This document shows, piece by piece, positions 8,556 through 16,451 of a DNA stretch of 24,530 bases. The notes beneath the pieces were generated by a model that did no database searches, had not been told where the DNA came from, and saw only the letters and a program-made list of their open reading frames with translations. The position numbers were made by a program, and so were the translations under genes. Source of the DNA: Saprospiraceae bacterium (GTDB lineage Bacteria > Bacteroidota > Bacteroidia > Chitinophagales > Saprospiraceae); NCBI GenBank assembly GCA_020630355.1, contig JAHDBO010000003.1, forward strand, positions 1 through 24,530. Direction: 5' to 3'. Each line of letters opens with the position of its first letter. Within the stretch, counting starts at the first letter, position 1.

Positions 8556-10547
8556 TTAATAAGCAATTTCCACTTCAACACGACGTTCTAGGGAAGCCTC
8601 TATGCTGAAGATAGAACCTAATTTATCTGTAATTTTATCGCTTATTGTCTTTGAGGCGGTAGTCTCGCCCCTAGGGTTGTGTTTGATTGTTAGAAGTTTT
8701 GAAGATAGATATTTTTTTAATACTCCTTGACTTATAAGCTCTAAATAATTTACAACACTATTAATTCTTCGCTCTGAGAGCGCCCAATTATAATCGTCTT
8801 TTGCCCTCGGACTTGTGAAGCCTGTCAAAATGAGTTCTACTTTTATTCCAGTTTCTAGTTTTACGAGGGCCTCTTCTATAATAGCATCCAGAGCCTCTTT
8901 ACCTAACTCTAAATCGTTTTCAAAAAACAACTCTACCCTCTGCCGATTCGACTGGGACGACTTTTCCCCAAAAACTTCCTTTCGATTTTTATAAGTACGA
9001 TACAGCAATCCATAATCCCGAATCTCTTTTCGGGTATTTGCTTTTTTAGGAAAATCGTTGTCAAAATACACTACGGCTTTCTTATAAACCTTGGGTTTAC
9101 CTTTGATTTTAGAGTACTTCTCCAACTTCGACCCTGTGATGACTAGCTCTTTTGCTTCTTTTTGAATCTTTATCTGTGCTTTGCTTATAGAAACCGTTTT
9201 CTTTTTTACTTCTTCATTCATCTCAATGCTAGTAAGTTTTTTTTCTGACTCAACTAACAAAGAATCCCGATTTGATGATACGATATCATTATTTGTCTTC
9301 TCCTTATCTTTTGGCTTCGATTTTGTTCTAAAATGAAAAATGTCATGACAACAAGCCCCAGATTTTTTGTCCAATTTTTCTGAATCTATTCTATTGGAAG
9401 ATAGGTATACATTTTCTTTGTCTTTAAAAAAATGAATATCATCAAACCCTGAGTTCAACGGCAAACCCACATTTTCAACCAAATTTATCCCATCCCATTT
9501 ATATATGTCATAGCCTCCAAACCCCAATTCCCTTTCACTCGAAAAGTAAAACTCATTTCCATCAAAAAAGGGTGTAACTTCATTGTGAACCGTGTTGATC
9601 TGTGACATATTTAATGCTTCACTTATAGTCCCATCTTCATATAAATGAACATACCAAATATCAAAGCCTCCTTGACCTCCTGCTCTGTTTGAACTAAAAA
9701 AAAGTACCTTTTCATTTTTCCATATTGCCTCGAAAGGGTGGCTATTAGAGGATTGTTCGGCATTAATTGGCGTTGGCATTTCTGATGCCCTACTCCATTT
9801 TTCGTTCACTTTTTCTGTTCTATAAATAGTACATTGGTTGTCATTCTGAGGATTGCAAAGCGTGAAATAGGCAGTTTTTTTATCTAAGCCTAATTTCCAA
9901 TTGCTCCAATGATAGGTTTCATCTATTTCTTTTAAGTCTATTTTTTTTTGTTTTTTAGTCGCGTGATTATACTCATAAACCCTGCCTAATCTTATATTTT
10001 TTTCTTGGTTCTCGTATTTTAAAGCGCTAAAAAAAAAAGCAGCTCCTGTGGGAAAAGGGGCGGTATCGGACCAAGCCGAATTGATACCTATGGGCATATC
10101 AATAGCGATAATGTCGTCTCGACGATTTTGTTGCTTAGCCCATTGTATTTGATTGTTGAGTTGCTCGTATTCTTTTTTGAGCGATTGATTAAAACCCTTT
10201 TTCAGGGTCAAGGTCTCGGCAGCTTTGTCCAAATCCCCAAGCATAAAAAAACACTTGGCTTTGCTCCAATTTAATTTGGGAAATTGTTTTCTATCTGACT
10301 TCTTTATTTTAGAAAAAATGTCTAAGGCATACTGTGGTGCGTTGAATAGACGAGCAGCTTCTCCCCACTGATACAAGATTTCACCACGGTCAGGCTTTTG
10401 TTCGTTGGCTTGTTCAAAATAATAACTAGCACTGTAATAGTCTCCTTTTAAAAATGATTCTTCAGCAGCTTTTTTAAATTGGTTGAACGTCTGCCCCGAT
10501 ACACTCTGTGCTAAACAAAGGGCAACAAAAACAAGTATGTATTTCAT
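8556..10547 (-). CDS. PorE-like TPR / PD40 propeller / OmpA-like envelope protein
   Basis: About 663 aa. Signal peptide at residues 1-19 (MKYILVFVALCLAQSVSGQ). A TPR-like helical region covers ~20-115 and a PD40-type beta-propeller ~150-400, with blades such as FFSSNRAGGQGGFDIWYV and FYFSSERELGFGGYDIYKW. A Lys/Glu/Ser-rich linker covers ~405-500, and an OmpA-like peptidoglycan-binding domain ~535-663 ends RRVEVEI. In the OmpA motif the LSERR arginine is kept, but the aspartate of the usual TDxxG is not visible (GFTSPRAKDDYNWALSERR). This architecture matches PorE of the type IX apparatus, thought to anchor it to peptidoglycan. The start is uncertain: ATG at 10547 gives the cleanest signal peptide, ATG at 10559 adds MNVF, and an in-frame TTG at 10583 lies 3 bases from the upstream stop. 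Confidence 0.88.
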   Translation of the reverse strand: MKYILVFVALCLAQSVSGQTFNQFKKAAEESFLKGDYYSASYYFEQANEQKPDRGEILYQWGEAARLFNAPQYALDIFSKIKKSDRKQFPKLNWSKAKCFFMLGDLDKAAETLTLKKGFNQSLKKEYEQLNNQIQWAKQQNRRDDIIAIDMPIGINSAWSDTAPFPTGAAFFFSALKYENQEKNIRLGRVYEYNHATKKQKKIDLKEIDETYHWSNWKLGLDKKTAYFTLCNPQNDNQCTIYRTEKVNEKWSRASEMPTPINAEQSSNSHPFEAIWKNEKVLFFSSNRAGGQGGFDIWYVHLYEDGTISEALNMSQINTVHNEVTPFFDGNEFYFSSERELGFGGYDIYKWDGINLVENVGLPLNSGFDDIHFFKDKENVYLSSNRIDSEKLDKKSGACCHDIFHFRTKSKPKDKEKTNNDIVSSNRDSLLVESEKKLTSIEMNEEVKKKTVSISKAQIKIQKEAKELVITGSKLEKYSKIKGKPKVYKKAVVYFDNDFPKKANTRKEIRDYGLLYRTYKNRKEVFGEKSSQSNRQRVELFFENDLELGKEALDAIIEEALVKLETGIKVELILTGFTSPRAKDDYNWALSERRINSVVNYLELISQGVLKKYLSSKLLTIKHNPRGETTASKTISDKITDKLGSIFSIEASLERRVEVEIAY

Positions 10548-10586
10548 AAAAACGTTCATAATATCGGCATTAGTAATGGTCAATAA

Positions 10587-11036
10587 TCAACGATGCCACC
10601 TAGCTCGATGTCCCCTGCTATCAAAGTGTACCATCTGGCGATTAAAAAACCCCTTTTCTTTTTTATAAGTCCCGATTCCTCCCCTGTTTTTAATGATTTT
10701 CTCATTGAGATAAAAGTAAACAATGTCAACATCTTTTGAATCGTATTTTCCATCCTCATTAACATCAAAAACGATTATATCCAAAGCTTGCCCTGTTAGA
10801 TGTTTACTTTTAGAGGCAGCTCCTCCGAAAGCCACTAGAAAATCATTTTGCCATTTGAACCGCCTCGCACTGAAGACCAAGTAAGAGGCATTGTACCCAT
10901 CTTTTTGAAGTGCCTTTTCCAGTTGAGATAAATAATTTTTCACCTCATTTTTCACACCAACCATGAAAGTAGTATGCAATACATAAGTCAATAGTATTAA
11001 TATCACTAAAGCTAAAAACCGCTTCAACCATTTCAT
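10587..11036 (-). CDS. Membrane-anchored M15-type (DD-carboxypeptidase-like) peptidase with EF-hand-like loop
   Basis: About 149 aa. An N-terminal membrane segment (residues ~6-21, FLALVILILLTYVL) is followed by a small zinc-peptidase fold of the M15 type, which acts on peptidoglycan stem peptides. Putative zinc ligands are H79 and D86 in SKHLTGQALDI and H137 in MVHFDSRGHRARW. Between them, residues 91-102 read DVNEDGKYDSKD, a calcium-loop spacing (D-x-N-x-D-G-x-x-D-x-x-D) like an EF-hand or dockerin loop. The start is chosen as ATG at 11036; GTG at 11051 would add five residues. It sits 28 bases after the porP-like stop, and its stop lies 39 bases before the PorE-like ATG, so co-transcription is likely. 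It may open or trim peptidoglycan for the secretion machinery (inference). Confidence 0.8.
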   Translation of the reverse strand: MKWLKRFLALVILILLTYVLHTTFMVGVKNEVKNYLSQLEKALQKDGYNASYLVFSARRFKWQNDFLVAFGGAASKSKHLTGQALDIIVFDVNEDGKYDSKDVDIVYFYLNEKIIKNRGGIGTYKKEKGFFNRQMVHFDSRGHRARWHR

Positions 11037-11064
11037 AAAACCAATTTTCACAACAGTAATGCCC

Positions 11065-12075
11065 CTAAAAAACAGGACAAGATTTCGGTTTCAAAACGGG
11101 TTTCACTTTCGTGAAAGTATGTGTCACATAAAACTCCGGCCCTCCTCTCCCATTCGTTGCCACCGCAAAATCTGAGATATTCCAATCGTAGCTCAGTCCA
11201 AATTCCCAGACCGCTTTCCTGTAAGAGACAGCAGGAATCACCGCATCCCCCCACCTGTAATACAAGTAAAGTCCAAGGTGCTGTTCTAGATTTGCCTTAC
11301 GGCTAAAATGAAACCGGGCACCTGTGCCTAGGAGCAATTCTGTACTTTCTCCTTGTATGCTGTTCAATACCGCTATATAGCCATCCAATAATTGATTGAT
11401 GACGATATGATGATAAGAATAAGCCGTTATTCGTATATCTAAATTAGAGTCCTTATCGCCAAGGAATTGTTGCTCGGGACGGTTCAGATGATGAACTGAA
11501 ACCCCTGTATTACCAGAAGTATAAAAGCCCAAAACGCCCTTTCGCTGTGTATGAAGATTGAGCCCAGTGCTTAAATCAAAAAATGAGAATCTCGTCCGAT
11601 CAAATGTTTCTTCGGTCGAAAGGCTAGGGTCAAAAACATCTCCATTGAACTGGCTGTCAAATTTCAAGTTGGCAGGGTTGAAAGAGCGGTTTCCATAACC
11701 CGCTTGAAAAGCTGCACTGAGATAGAAACCATTTGCTATTTTCAGGTTATATCCGACGATAGCATCTATCTTGGCCTGTGAAAGCTGCGCATCTCCTGCC
11801 TCATCATACTGCAATAAAATCCCTCCAGATAATACACCTTTTCCTTCTATTAGTTTGGCATGGATTTCGGCATTGCCTGTCAGGTAATCAACTGGCACGG
11901 ATGCCCACTGATTGCGTACCACGACGCTAGACTTAATGTCACTCGAGATAACACCTACGAGTGCTGGATTTAAGTGAAGTCCTTCCCTATGCACTTGAGC
12001 ATAGTGTATGTCTTGTGCTAGAGCGATACTGCTTAACATCAATAGAAAAAGGCTTATGTAAGTCTGTTTTTTCAA
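11065..12075 (-). CDS. PorP/SprF family type IX secretion outer-membrane protein, second copy
   Basis: 336 aa, paralogous to the protein at 1174-2211. Signal peptide at residues 1-20 (LLMLSSIALAQ), then the family signature DIHYAQVHREGLHLNPALVG and VRNQW, a barrel-like body, and a CPVF end matching CPKF in the paralogue. The two are clearly related but far from identical, so the duplication is old or each is tuned to its own partner. The start is TTG at 12075 (TTG AAA AAA CAG), since the next ATG falls inside the signal peptide. It begins 8 bases after the stop of the 881-aa CHU_C gene, the tightest adhesin/PorP pairing in the window. Confidence 0.92.
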   Translation of the reverse strand: MKKQTYISLFLLMLSSIALAQDIHYAQVHREGLHLNPALVGVISSDIKSSVVVRNQWASVPVDYLTGNAEIHAKLIEGKGVLSGGILLQYDEAGDAQLSQAKIDAIVGYNLKIANGFYLSAAFQAGYGNRSFNPANLKFDSQFNGDVFDPSLSTEETFDRTRFSFFDLSTGLNLHTQRKGVLGFYTSGNTGVSVHHLNRPEQQFLGDKDSNLDIRITAYSYHHIVINQLLDGYIAVLNSIQGESTELLLGTGARFHFSRKANLEQHLGLYLYYRWGDAVIPAVSYRKAVWEFGLSYDWNISDFAVATNGRGGPEFYVTHTFTKVKPVLKPKSCPVF

Positions 12076-12083
12076 TACAAATT

Positions 12084-14729
12084 TTATCTCAATAAAGTAA
12101 TATTTCCTTTCTGAACGACTGTCCTTCCATCAAAACACCTCAACTTTAAGTAATAACCAAAAACGTCAGGCGGCAAGGCCTTTCCATTTTGAGTGCCATC
12201 CCAGCCAATATCTGTTGTTCTGGTTTCAAACACTTTCTCTCCCCATCTATTGACTACAATAAACTCCATTTCGTCCACCGCATTCCCTCTCACATATAAA
12301 ACATCATTTTTACCATCTCCATTGGGAGAAAATGCATTTGGTACAAAAATATAAGGCAGTTCACATTCAAAATCTCTTACAAAAAGTACAATCGAATCCA
12401 AAGCACGACAGCCGTTTCTATCTATAATTTCTAAATAATAAGTCCTTGTTTCTAGAGTTGTTGCTTGTGGATTATAAATATTCAAATCCGACAGAGTGGA
12501 GTCTCTAAGCCAATTATAGGAATAGTTGCCGTTCAGTGTTGCCTGTAATTGAGCGCTCTCCCCAGGATAAACAGGGTTTGGGTTGGCGGTGATGTCCAAT
12601 GGAATGGCATAATCTTCTCTCGGTGCTGTATGGATGGTGTCAACGAACATACAACCATAAACATTTGTTGCTTTTACGGTAATCAATGTTGGTTCTGATG
12701 CACTCACTAAAACGGCTTCCGTTCCTTGCCCTTCTACAATTACAGAATCAGGTGACCATTCATAAACCGCCCCTTCTATGACCCTAGAGGGTCGGATAGA
12801 TAAATTAAATTCCGCTCCAATACACAACCAACTGTAATCTTCAATTTCAAATGAAATGGCTCTACTGAAAACCTCTATGGAATCAATCGCTTCACATTCG
12901 TTTTCGTCGAACGCTCGGACGTAATATTTCGTCGACTCGGTAACTGGAGGATTAAACACTAAATCTGTGCTTATAAGATTGGTCAATGCGCTATCATCAT
13001 ACCAGGCTACTTGGCTTATCTTGCTATCTGATATTAATTCCAAACCAATATTCTGGCTACAGGAATCTCCCTGTTGTACTATATCAAACTCAAAAGGAGG
13101 AGCGACAAAGACATGAACGTTGAGGGTATCAGGACATGTTCGGTCGGCACTATTGACGTATACTGTGTAATCTTGGCTGCTAGCCTCCAGCGTTGCCGTA
13201 GGATTGGCGATGTCCGTAGCAGAAAGCCCATCTGGCGGAGTCCATCGATACAATAATCCTTGATCCCCGTTTTCATTCAGCACTACTGAATTGCCTTCAC
13301 AGATTACCACTGTATCCTGCCAGTCCAACTCAAGATAAAAAGGGGTGAAAGTATGTACAGTTGAGGCGGTACAGCCTGTGGAAGAGCTCACCTCCAAGGT
13401 TATGATTAGAAGGTCGATCGCTACGGGAAGTGTTATACTTTTCACACCTTCAAACTCCAACCCAGTGTTGGTTTGCCAGGAGCAATCCACAATTTCTCCG
13501 TTGGGGTCAAAAGAAGTGCTGTTGATTTTTAAAACGGCAAACTCACCACACTCTATTTGGTTGATCTCTATTCGAGGGACAATTGTTTTTGGTAGGAGTT
13601 GGATGGTGCGCATCAGAGTGTCTTTACAAGAACCACTACTGTTAGAAGCAATTAATCGCACATCGTAAGTTCCGAAATCTGGAAAAGTGATGACCCCTAT
13701 TTGCTCTTGGTCAGAAGTAAATAAAGGATTATCAGGGTCACCTATTAGCCATTCATATACAGAAGCATTATTGCTTTGATTTTGAAAAAGGACATTTAAA
13801 TCGCCGCACTGCACCTCTACTGAACTAAAAGCTGCCACGGTCTCACCACAAAAGCCAACATTATACTGGAAGTCTCTCCGTGAAGTGGAAATTAAAACGC
13901 CATCCCGATATTCTTTCACACAAATCCCAACCACAAACTGGCCCAATTGATCTGGCGTACCTGTTAACAATCCAGTTTCAGGGTGAATTTCCAAAGGGAT
14001 TCCACCAAGCATGTCATCTTCGTCATAAGGTGGGTTTTTCCAGTTCACATCATCATAAGGAGGGGGATTAGGGGGCTGGGGACGAGGTATGATTTGATCG
14101 GCACCTGTTAATGGCGTACATAGTTCGTACACCAAAAAGTCCCCGTCTATATCTGTTGCGGAATGGTCGAATTGGATAGGCTCTCCAGCACAAATATAGA
14201 TGGGCGGCCATTCATTAAATACGGCACTCGAATTGCAAACCGTCAAGGCTTCTTCAGAGATAAAATTGTAATAAGTCGCGCCTGTTTGCAATGGGTTGAT
14301 TATATTCTGAATCGTCCGATTGCGGCAACAGCGTTGATAAGCCAATTGATAGCCCCCCTCTAAAAAAGGCAATCGAATCGTATCCCTGTATGTTGTTGTA
14401 TGGACGCAGACATTGGGCGGTTCGACTTCACAAATCCCAAACAAGCCCGCTTCAATCGTGTCGTCTTCTATAAAATCAATGAGCAACTGACCATTCACTC
14501 CAATATCCCTCACTAAACTATCCCGATTATCAAAAATCCCGATTGAGGCTGGGTTGTCGAAAAAGGCGTTGGGGTTTCCATTGTAGCAATCTCTGTAAAT
14601 CGTCAAGGAAACTTCATACAAGTCGTTTCCTAGGCACTTGTAATTCAATTCCCCACCTACAATATGAGTAGCCGAAACATTGGATAAAAACCCTAAAAGA
14701 AGCGTGAGATATAAAAGTGTTTTTTTCAA
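12084..14729 (-). CDS. CHU_C (type B T9SS) surface protein with conserved Cys-rich N-terminal domain
   Basis: 881 aa from TTG at 14729. Signal peptide at residues 1-20 (KKTLLYLTLLLGFLSNVSA). A Cys-rich N-terminal domain of ~280 residues begins THIVGGELNYKC and includes YRDCYNG and QRCCRN; it is familiar from other Bacteroidota surface proteins but has no known function. One PKD-like repeat and about five Ig-like repeats follow. The last ~94 residues are a CHU_C domain (VPNAFSPNGDGKNDVLYVRG, NRWGEKVFE, ending GNITLLR), close to that of the giant adhesin. Reading from an in-frame TTG at 14765 is rejected because that TTG forms part of a -7 promoter match and would lie upstream of transcription start. 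It is probably the first gene of the cluster, exported by the type IX system with the adjacent PorP. Confidence 0.9.
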   Translation of the reverse strand: MKKTLLYLTLLLGFLSNVSATHIVGGELNYKCLGNDLYEVSLTIYRDCYNGNPNAFFDNPASIGIFDNRDSLVRDIGVNGQLLIDFIEDDTIEAGLFGICEVEPPNVCVHTTTYRDTIRLPFLEGGYQLAYQRCCRNRTIQNIINPLQTGATYYNFISEEALTVCNSSAVFNEWPPIYICAGEPIQFDHSATDIDGDFLVYELCTPLTGADQIIPRPQPPNPPPYDDVNWKNPPYDEDDMLGGIPLEIHPETGLLTGTPDQLGQFVVGICVKEYRDGVLISTSRRDFQYNVGFCGETVAAFSSVEVQCGDLNVLFQNQSNNASVYEWLIGDPDNPLFTSDQEQIGVITFPDFGTYDVRLIASNSSGSCKDTLMRTIQLLPKTIVPRIEINQIECGEFAVLKINSTSFDPNGEIVDCSWQTNTGLEFEGVKSITLPVAIDLLIITLEVSSSTGCTASTVHTFTPFYLELDWQDTVVICEGNSVVLNENGDQGLLYRWTPPDGLSATDIANPTATLEASSQDYTVYVNSADRTCPDTLNVHVFVAPPFEFDIVQQGDSCSQNIGLELISDSKISQVAWYDDSALTNLISTDLVFNPPVTESTKYYVRAFDENECEAIDSIEVFSRAISFEIEDYSWLCIGAEFNLSIRPSRVIEGAVYEWSPDSVIVEGQGTEAVLVSASEPTLITVKATNVYGCMFVDTIHTAPREDYAIPLDITANPNPVYPGESAQLQATLNGNYSYNWLRDSTLSDLNIYNPQATTLETRTYYLEIIDRNGCRALDSIVLFVRDFECELPYIFVPNAFSPNGDGKNDVLYVRGNAVDEMEFIVVNRWGEKVFETRTTDIGWDGTQNGKALPPDVFGYYLKLRCFDGRTVVQKGNITLLR

Positions 14730-14762
14730 ATGGATTATAATTGAAACACTAATATAATATTT

Positions 14763-14770
14763 CAAAATTA
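14763..14770 (-). promoter_or_regulatory. -7 element TAATTTTG ahead of the surface/secretion cluster
   Basis: Exact TAnnTTTG match on the minus strand, with a leader of about 28 bases to the TTG start at 14729. It lies in the 62-base gap after the TRIC-like gene. No clear -33 TTG is seen. It would drive the CHU_C, PorP, peptidase and PorE-like genes as one transcript. Confidence 0.5.
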
Positions 14771-14791
14771 TTCTTCACCACTTTTATTAAT

Positions 14792-15415
14792 CTACTTATT
14801 CCGTTCATGCATCGGACTAAAGGGTAATCCCCAATTATTAACGACGGACAAGTAACGTATAATAATGACAATAAAGATGGATACAAATACATTCAAAATA
14901 CTATCCGGGTTGAATTGCTCTCCAATCCAGTACACGGTAGCGCCTACAAAACAAGCACTTGCGTATATTTCCTTTCGGAAAATAAGGGGTACTTGATTTG
15001 ATAATACATCTCTGGTCACGCCTCCAAAAACCGCAGATACCACGCCCATCATAATCGCTATGACAGGAGACAGACCTAGCGACATTGTCTTTTCCAAGCC
15101 TAATATCGTGAACAGTCCAATCCCTATCGTATCGAATAAAAAAATGCCTTTTCTCAACTTCAGAATATAGCCCTTGAAAAAATAGCACAAAGGAAGTGCC
15201 AAGAGAATCATATAGAGGTACACCAAGTCTTTCATCCAGCCTACGGGCGTTTGACCAATCAACAAGTCTCGTAGCGTCCCCCCTCCGACCGCCGTCACAA
15301 AGCCTAGCACAAAGGCACCTACCAAGTCATACTTTTTCTCCACTGCCGCTAGTACGCCACTAATCGCAAATATCAACGTCCCAAGCACATCTACTGCGTA
15401 AATTAAATCTTGCAT
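14792..15415 (-). CDS. TRIC / UPF0126 family membrane protein (YicG-like)
   Basis: 207 aa, integral inner-membrane protein with about six to seven hydrophobic segments. Two inverted halves each carry the family glycine motif: GGGTLRD at residues 44-50 and GGVTRD at 131-136. KEIYASA at 148-153 and a long hydrophobic tail follow. Prokaryotic members of this family form trimeric cation (potassium) channels, while others are annotated only as UPF0126; substrate is not evident here. ATG start at 15415 with a -7 match 49 bases upstream. It may share a promoter region with the divergent operon beginning at 15484. Whether it is co-transcribed with the downstream surface cluster is unclear. Confidence 0.92.
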   Translation of the reverse strand: MQDLIYAVDVLGTLIFAISGVLAAVEKKYDLVGAFVLGFVTAVGGGTLRDLLIGQTPVGWMKDLVYLYMILLALPLCYFFKGYILKLRKGIFLFDTIGIGLFTILGLEKTMSLGLSPVIAIMMGVVSAVFGGVTRDVLSNQVPLIFRKEIYASACFVGATVYWIGEQFNPDSILNVFVSIFIVIIIRYLSVVNNWGLPFSPMHERNK

Positions 15416-15446
15416 TTACAATCACCTAAATTCATACTAAAAACAC

Positions 15447-15454
15447 TATCTTTA
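15447..15454 (+). promoter_or_regulatory. Possible -7 element TATCTTTA for the plus-strand operon
   Basis: Seven of eight positions agree with TAnnTTTG (final A instead of G). It lies 29 bases before the ATG at 15484, a plausible distance, and overlaps the leader of the divergent TRIC-like gene. Weak evidence. Confidence 0.3.
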
Positions 15455-15463
15455 TTTTCATTC

Positions 15464-15471
15464 CAAAACTA
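15464..15471 (-). promoter_or_regulatory. -7 element TAGTTTTG for the TRIC-like gene
   Basis: Exact TAnnTTTG match on the minus strand, giving a leader of roughly 40 bases to the ATG at 15415. It sits 12 bases from the start of the divergent operon, so the two promoters would overlap. Confidence 0.45.
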
Positions 15472-15483
15472 TAAATTTTACAG

Positions 15484-15936
15484 ATGAAAAGTGTCTTTAA
15501 ACCATCAGATGTAGAAGAAATAATTGGGCGCATTAATCAGCTGACACCCGACACGGGGCGATTGTGGGGCACAATGACACCTGCTCAAATGTTGGCGCAT
15601 TGCAATGTCGCTTACGAAATGACCTACGGCGATGAGCATAAACGTCCGAACTTCTTCATTCGCTTGATGATGAAGTTGTTTGTAAAAAATGTGGTCGTGG
15701 GCGCAAAACCATATCCCAAAAACAATCAGACCGCTCCTCAATTTGTCATCAAAGAGAAACGGGATTTCGGTATGGAAAAACAAAGAATGTTAGCTTACAT
15801 CCAAAAAACATTAGACTTCGGAGAAAGCCACTTTGAGCAAAAAGAAAACCTATCTTTTGGTAAACTGAGTGCACAAGAATGGAACATTTTATTTTATAAA
15901 CATCTCGACCATCATCTCCGACAATTTGGCGTATGA
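15484..15936 (+). CDS. DUF1569 (DinB-like four-helix) protein
   Basis: 150-aa cytoplasmic protein matching the DUF1569 family of the DinB/YfiT-like metal-binding helical bundle. Family marks are MTPAQMLAHC with H39 and the C-terminal HLDHHLRQFGV with H140, H143 and H144, which would supply metal ligands. Members of the wider fold include thiol-dependent transferases, but the reaction of DUF1569 proteins is not established. Its stop overlaps the next start in an ATGA at 15933-15936, so translation is probably coupled with the GNAT gene. Confidence 0.85.
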   Translation: MKSVFKPSDVEEIIGRINQLTPDTGRLWGTMTPAQMLAHCNVAYEMTYGDEHKRPNFFIRLMMKLFVKNVVVGAKPYPKNNQTAPQFVIKEKRDFGMEKQRMLAYIQKTLDFGESHFEQKENLSFGKLSAQEWNILFYKHLDHHLRQFGV

Positions 15937-16451
15937 GCAGCATCAAAATCAAAAAACTGACTCAAGATGAAATCCTTTTATTATCTGAAATTGGGGCAAA
16001 AACCTTTGATGAAACTTACAGTTGGGGCAATCCAAAAGCCGATATGGAGGAATATATTGCCCATCATTTTTCGGTCGAACAATTGACGAAGGAGTATCAA
16101 CACAAAGCGTCTGATTTCTTTTTGGTTTATGAAAAAAACAGCCCTTGTGGCTATCTGAAATTAAATCAAAACGATGCCCAAACGGATACTATTTTTGATG
16201 ATGCTCTAGAAATAGAGCGCCTATACGTCTTGAAGGCCCATCAAGGCAAAAACCTGGGAAAACACCTATTGCAACTGGCAATAAAACAAGGCAAATTATT
16301 AGGCAAATCCATGCTCTGGCTAGGCGTCTGGATACACAATCCCAAGGCGATTGCCTTCTATGAAAAACAGGGGTTTCAAAAATGCGGCACCCATGATTTT
16401 TGGTTTGGCGGGCAGAACCAAACTGATTATGTGATGAAACTGGAGTTATGA
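15933..16451 (+). CDS. GNAT family N-acetyltransferase
   Basis: 172-aa acetyltransferase of the GNAT superfamily, using acetyl-CoA on an amine substrate not readable from sequence. Motif A is LYVLKAHQGKNLGKHLL, with the pyrophosphate-binding Q-G-x-x-L-G-K at residues 104-110. Strand and helix of motif B follow (MLWLGVWIHNPKAIAFYEKQGF), with Y143 as the probable general acid. Middle gene of a three-gene operon with 4-base overlaps at both ends. Confidence 0.93.
   Translation: MSSIKIKKLTQDEILLLSEIGAKTFDETYSWGNPKADMEEYIAHHFSVEQLTKEYQHKASDFFLVYEKNSPCGYLKLNQNDAQTDTIFDDALEIERLYVLKAHQGKNLGKHLLQLAIKQGKLLGKSMLWLGVWIHNPKAIAFYEKQGFQKCGTHDFWFGGQNQTDYVMKLEL

Noticed and set aside
13345..13668. Plus-strand open frame of 107 codons inside the 881-aa CHU_C gene
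   Set aside because: Antisense shadow of continuous Ig-like repeat coding sequence; no start context or recognisable protein.
14730..14765. Upstream TTG at 14765 as the start of the 881-aa CHU_C protein
   Set aside because: That TTG is part of the -7 match TAATTTTG, and the extra residues spoil a compact signal peptide that begins at the TTG at 14729.
15416..15483. tRNA or small RNA in the divergent gap
   Set aside because: No cloverleaf or conserved T-loop is seen; the gap is well explained by two facing promoters.
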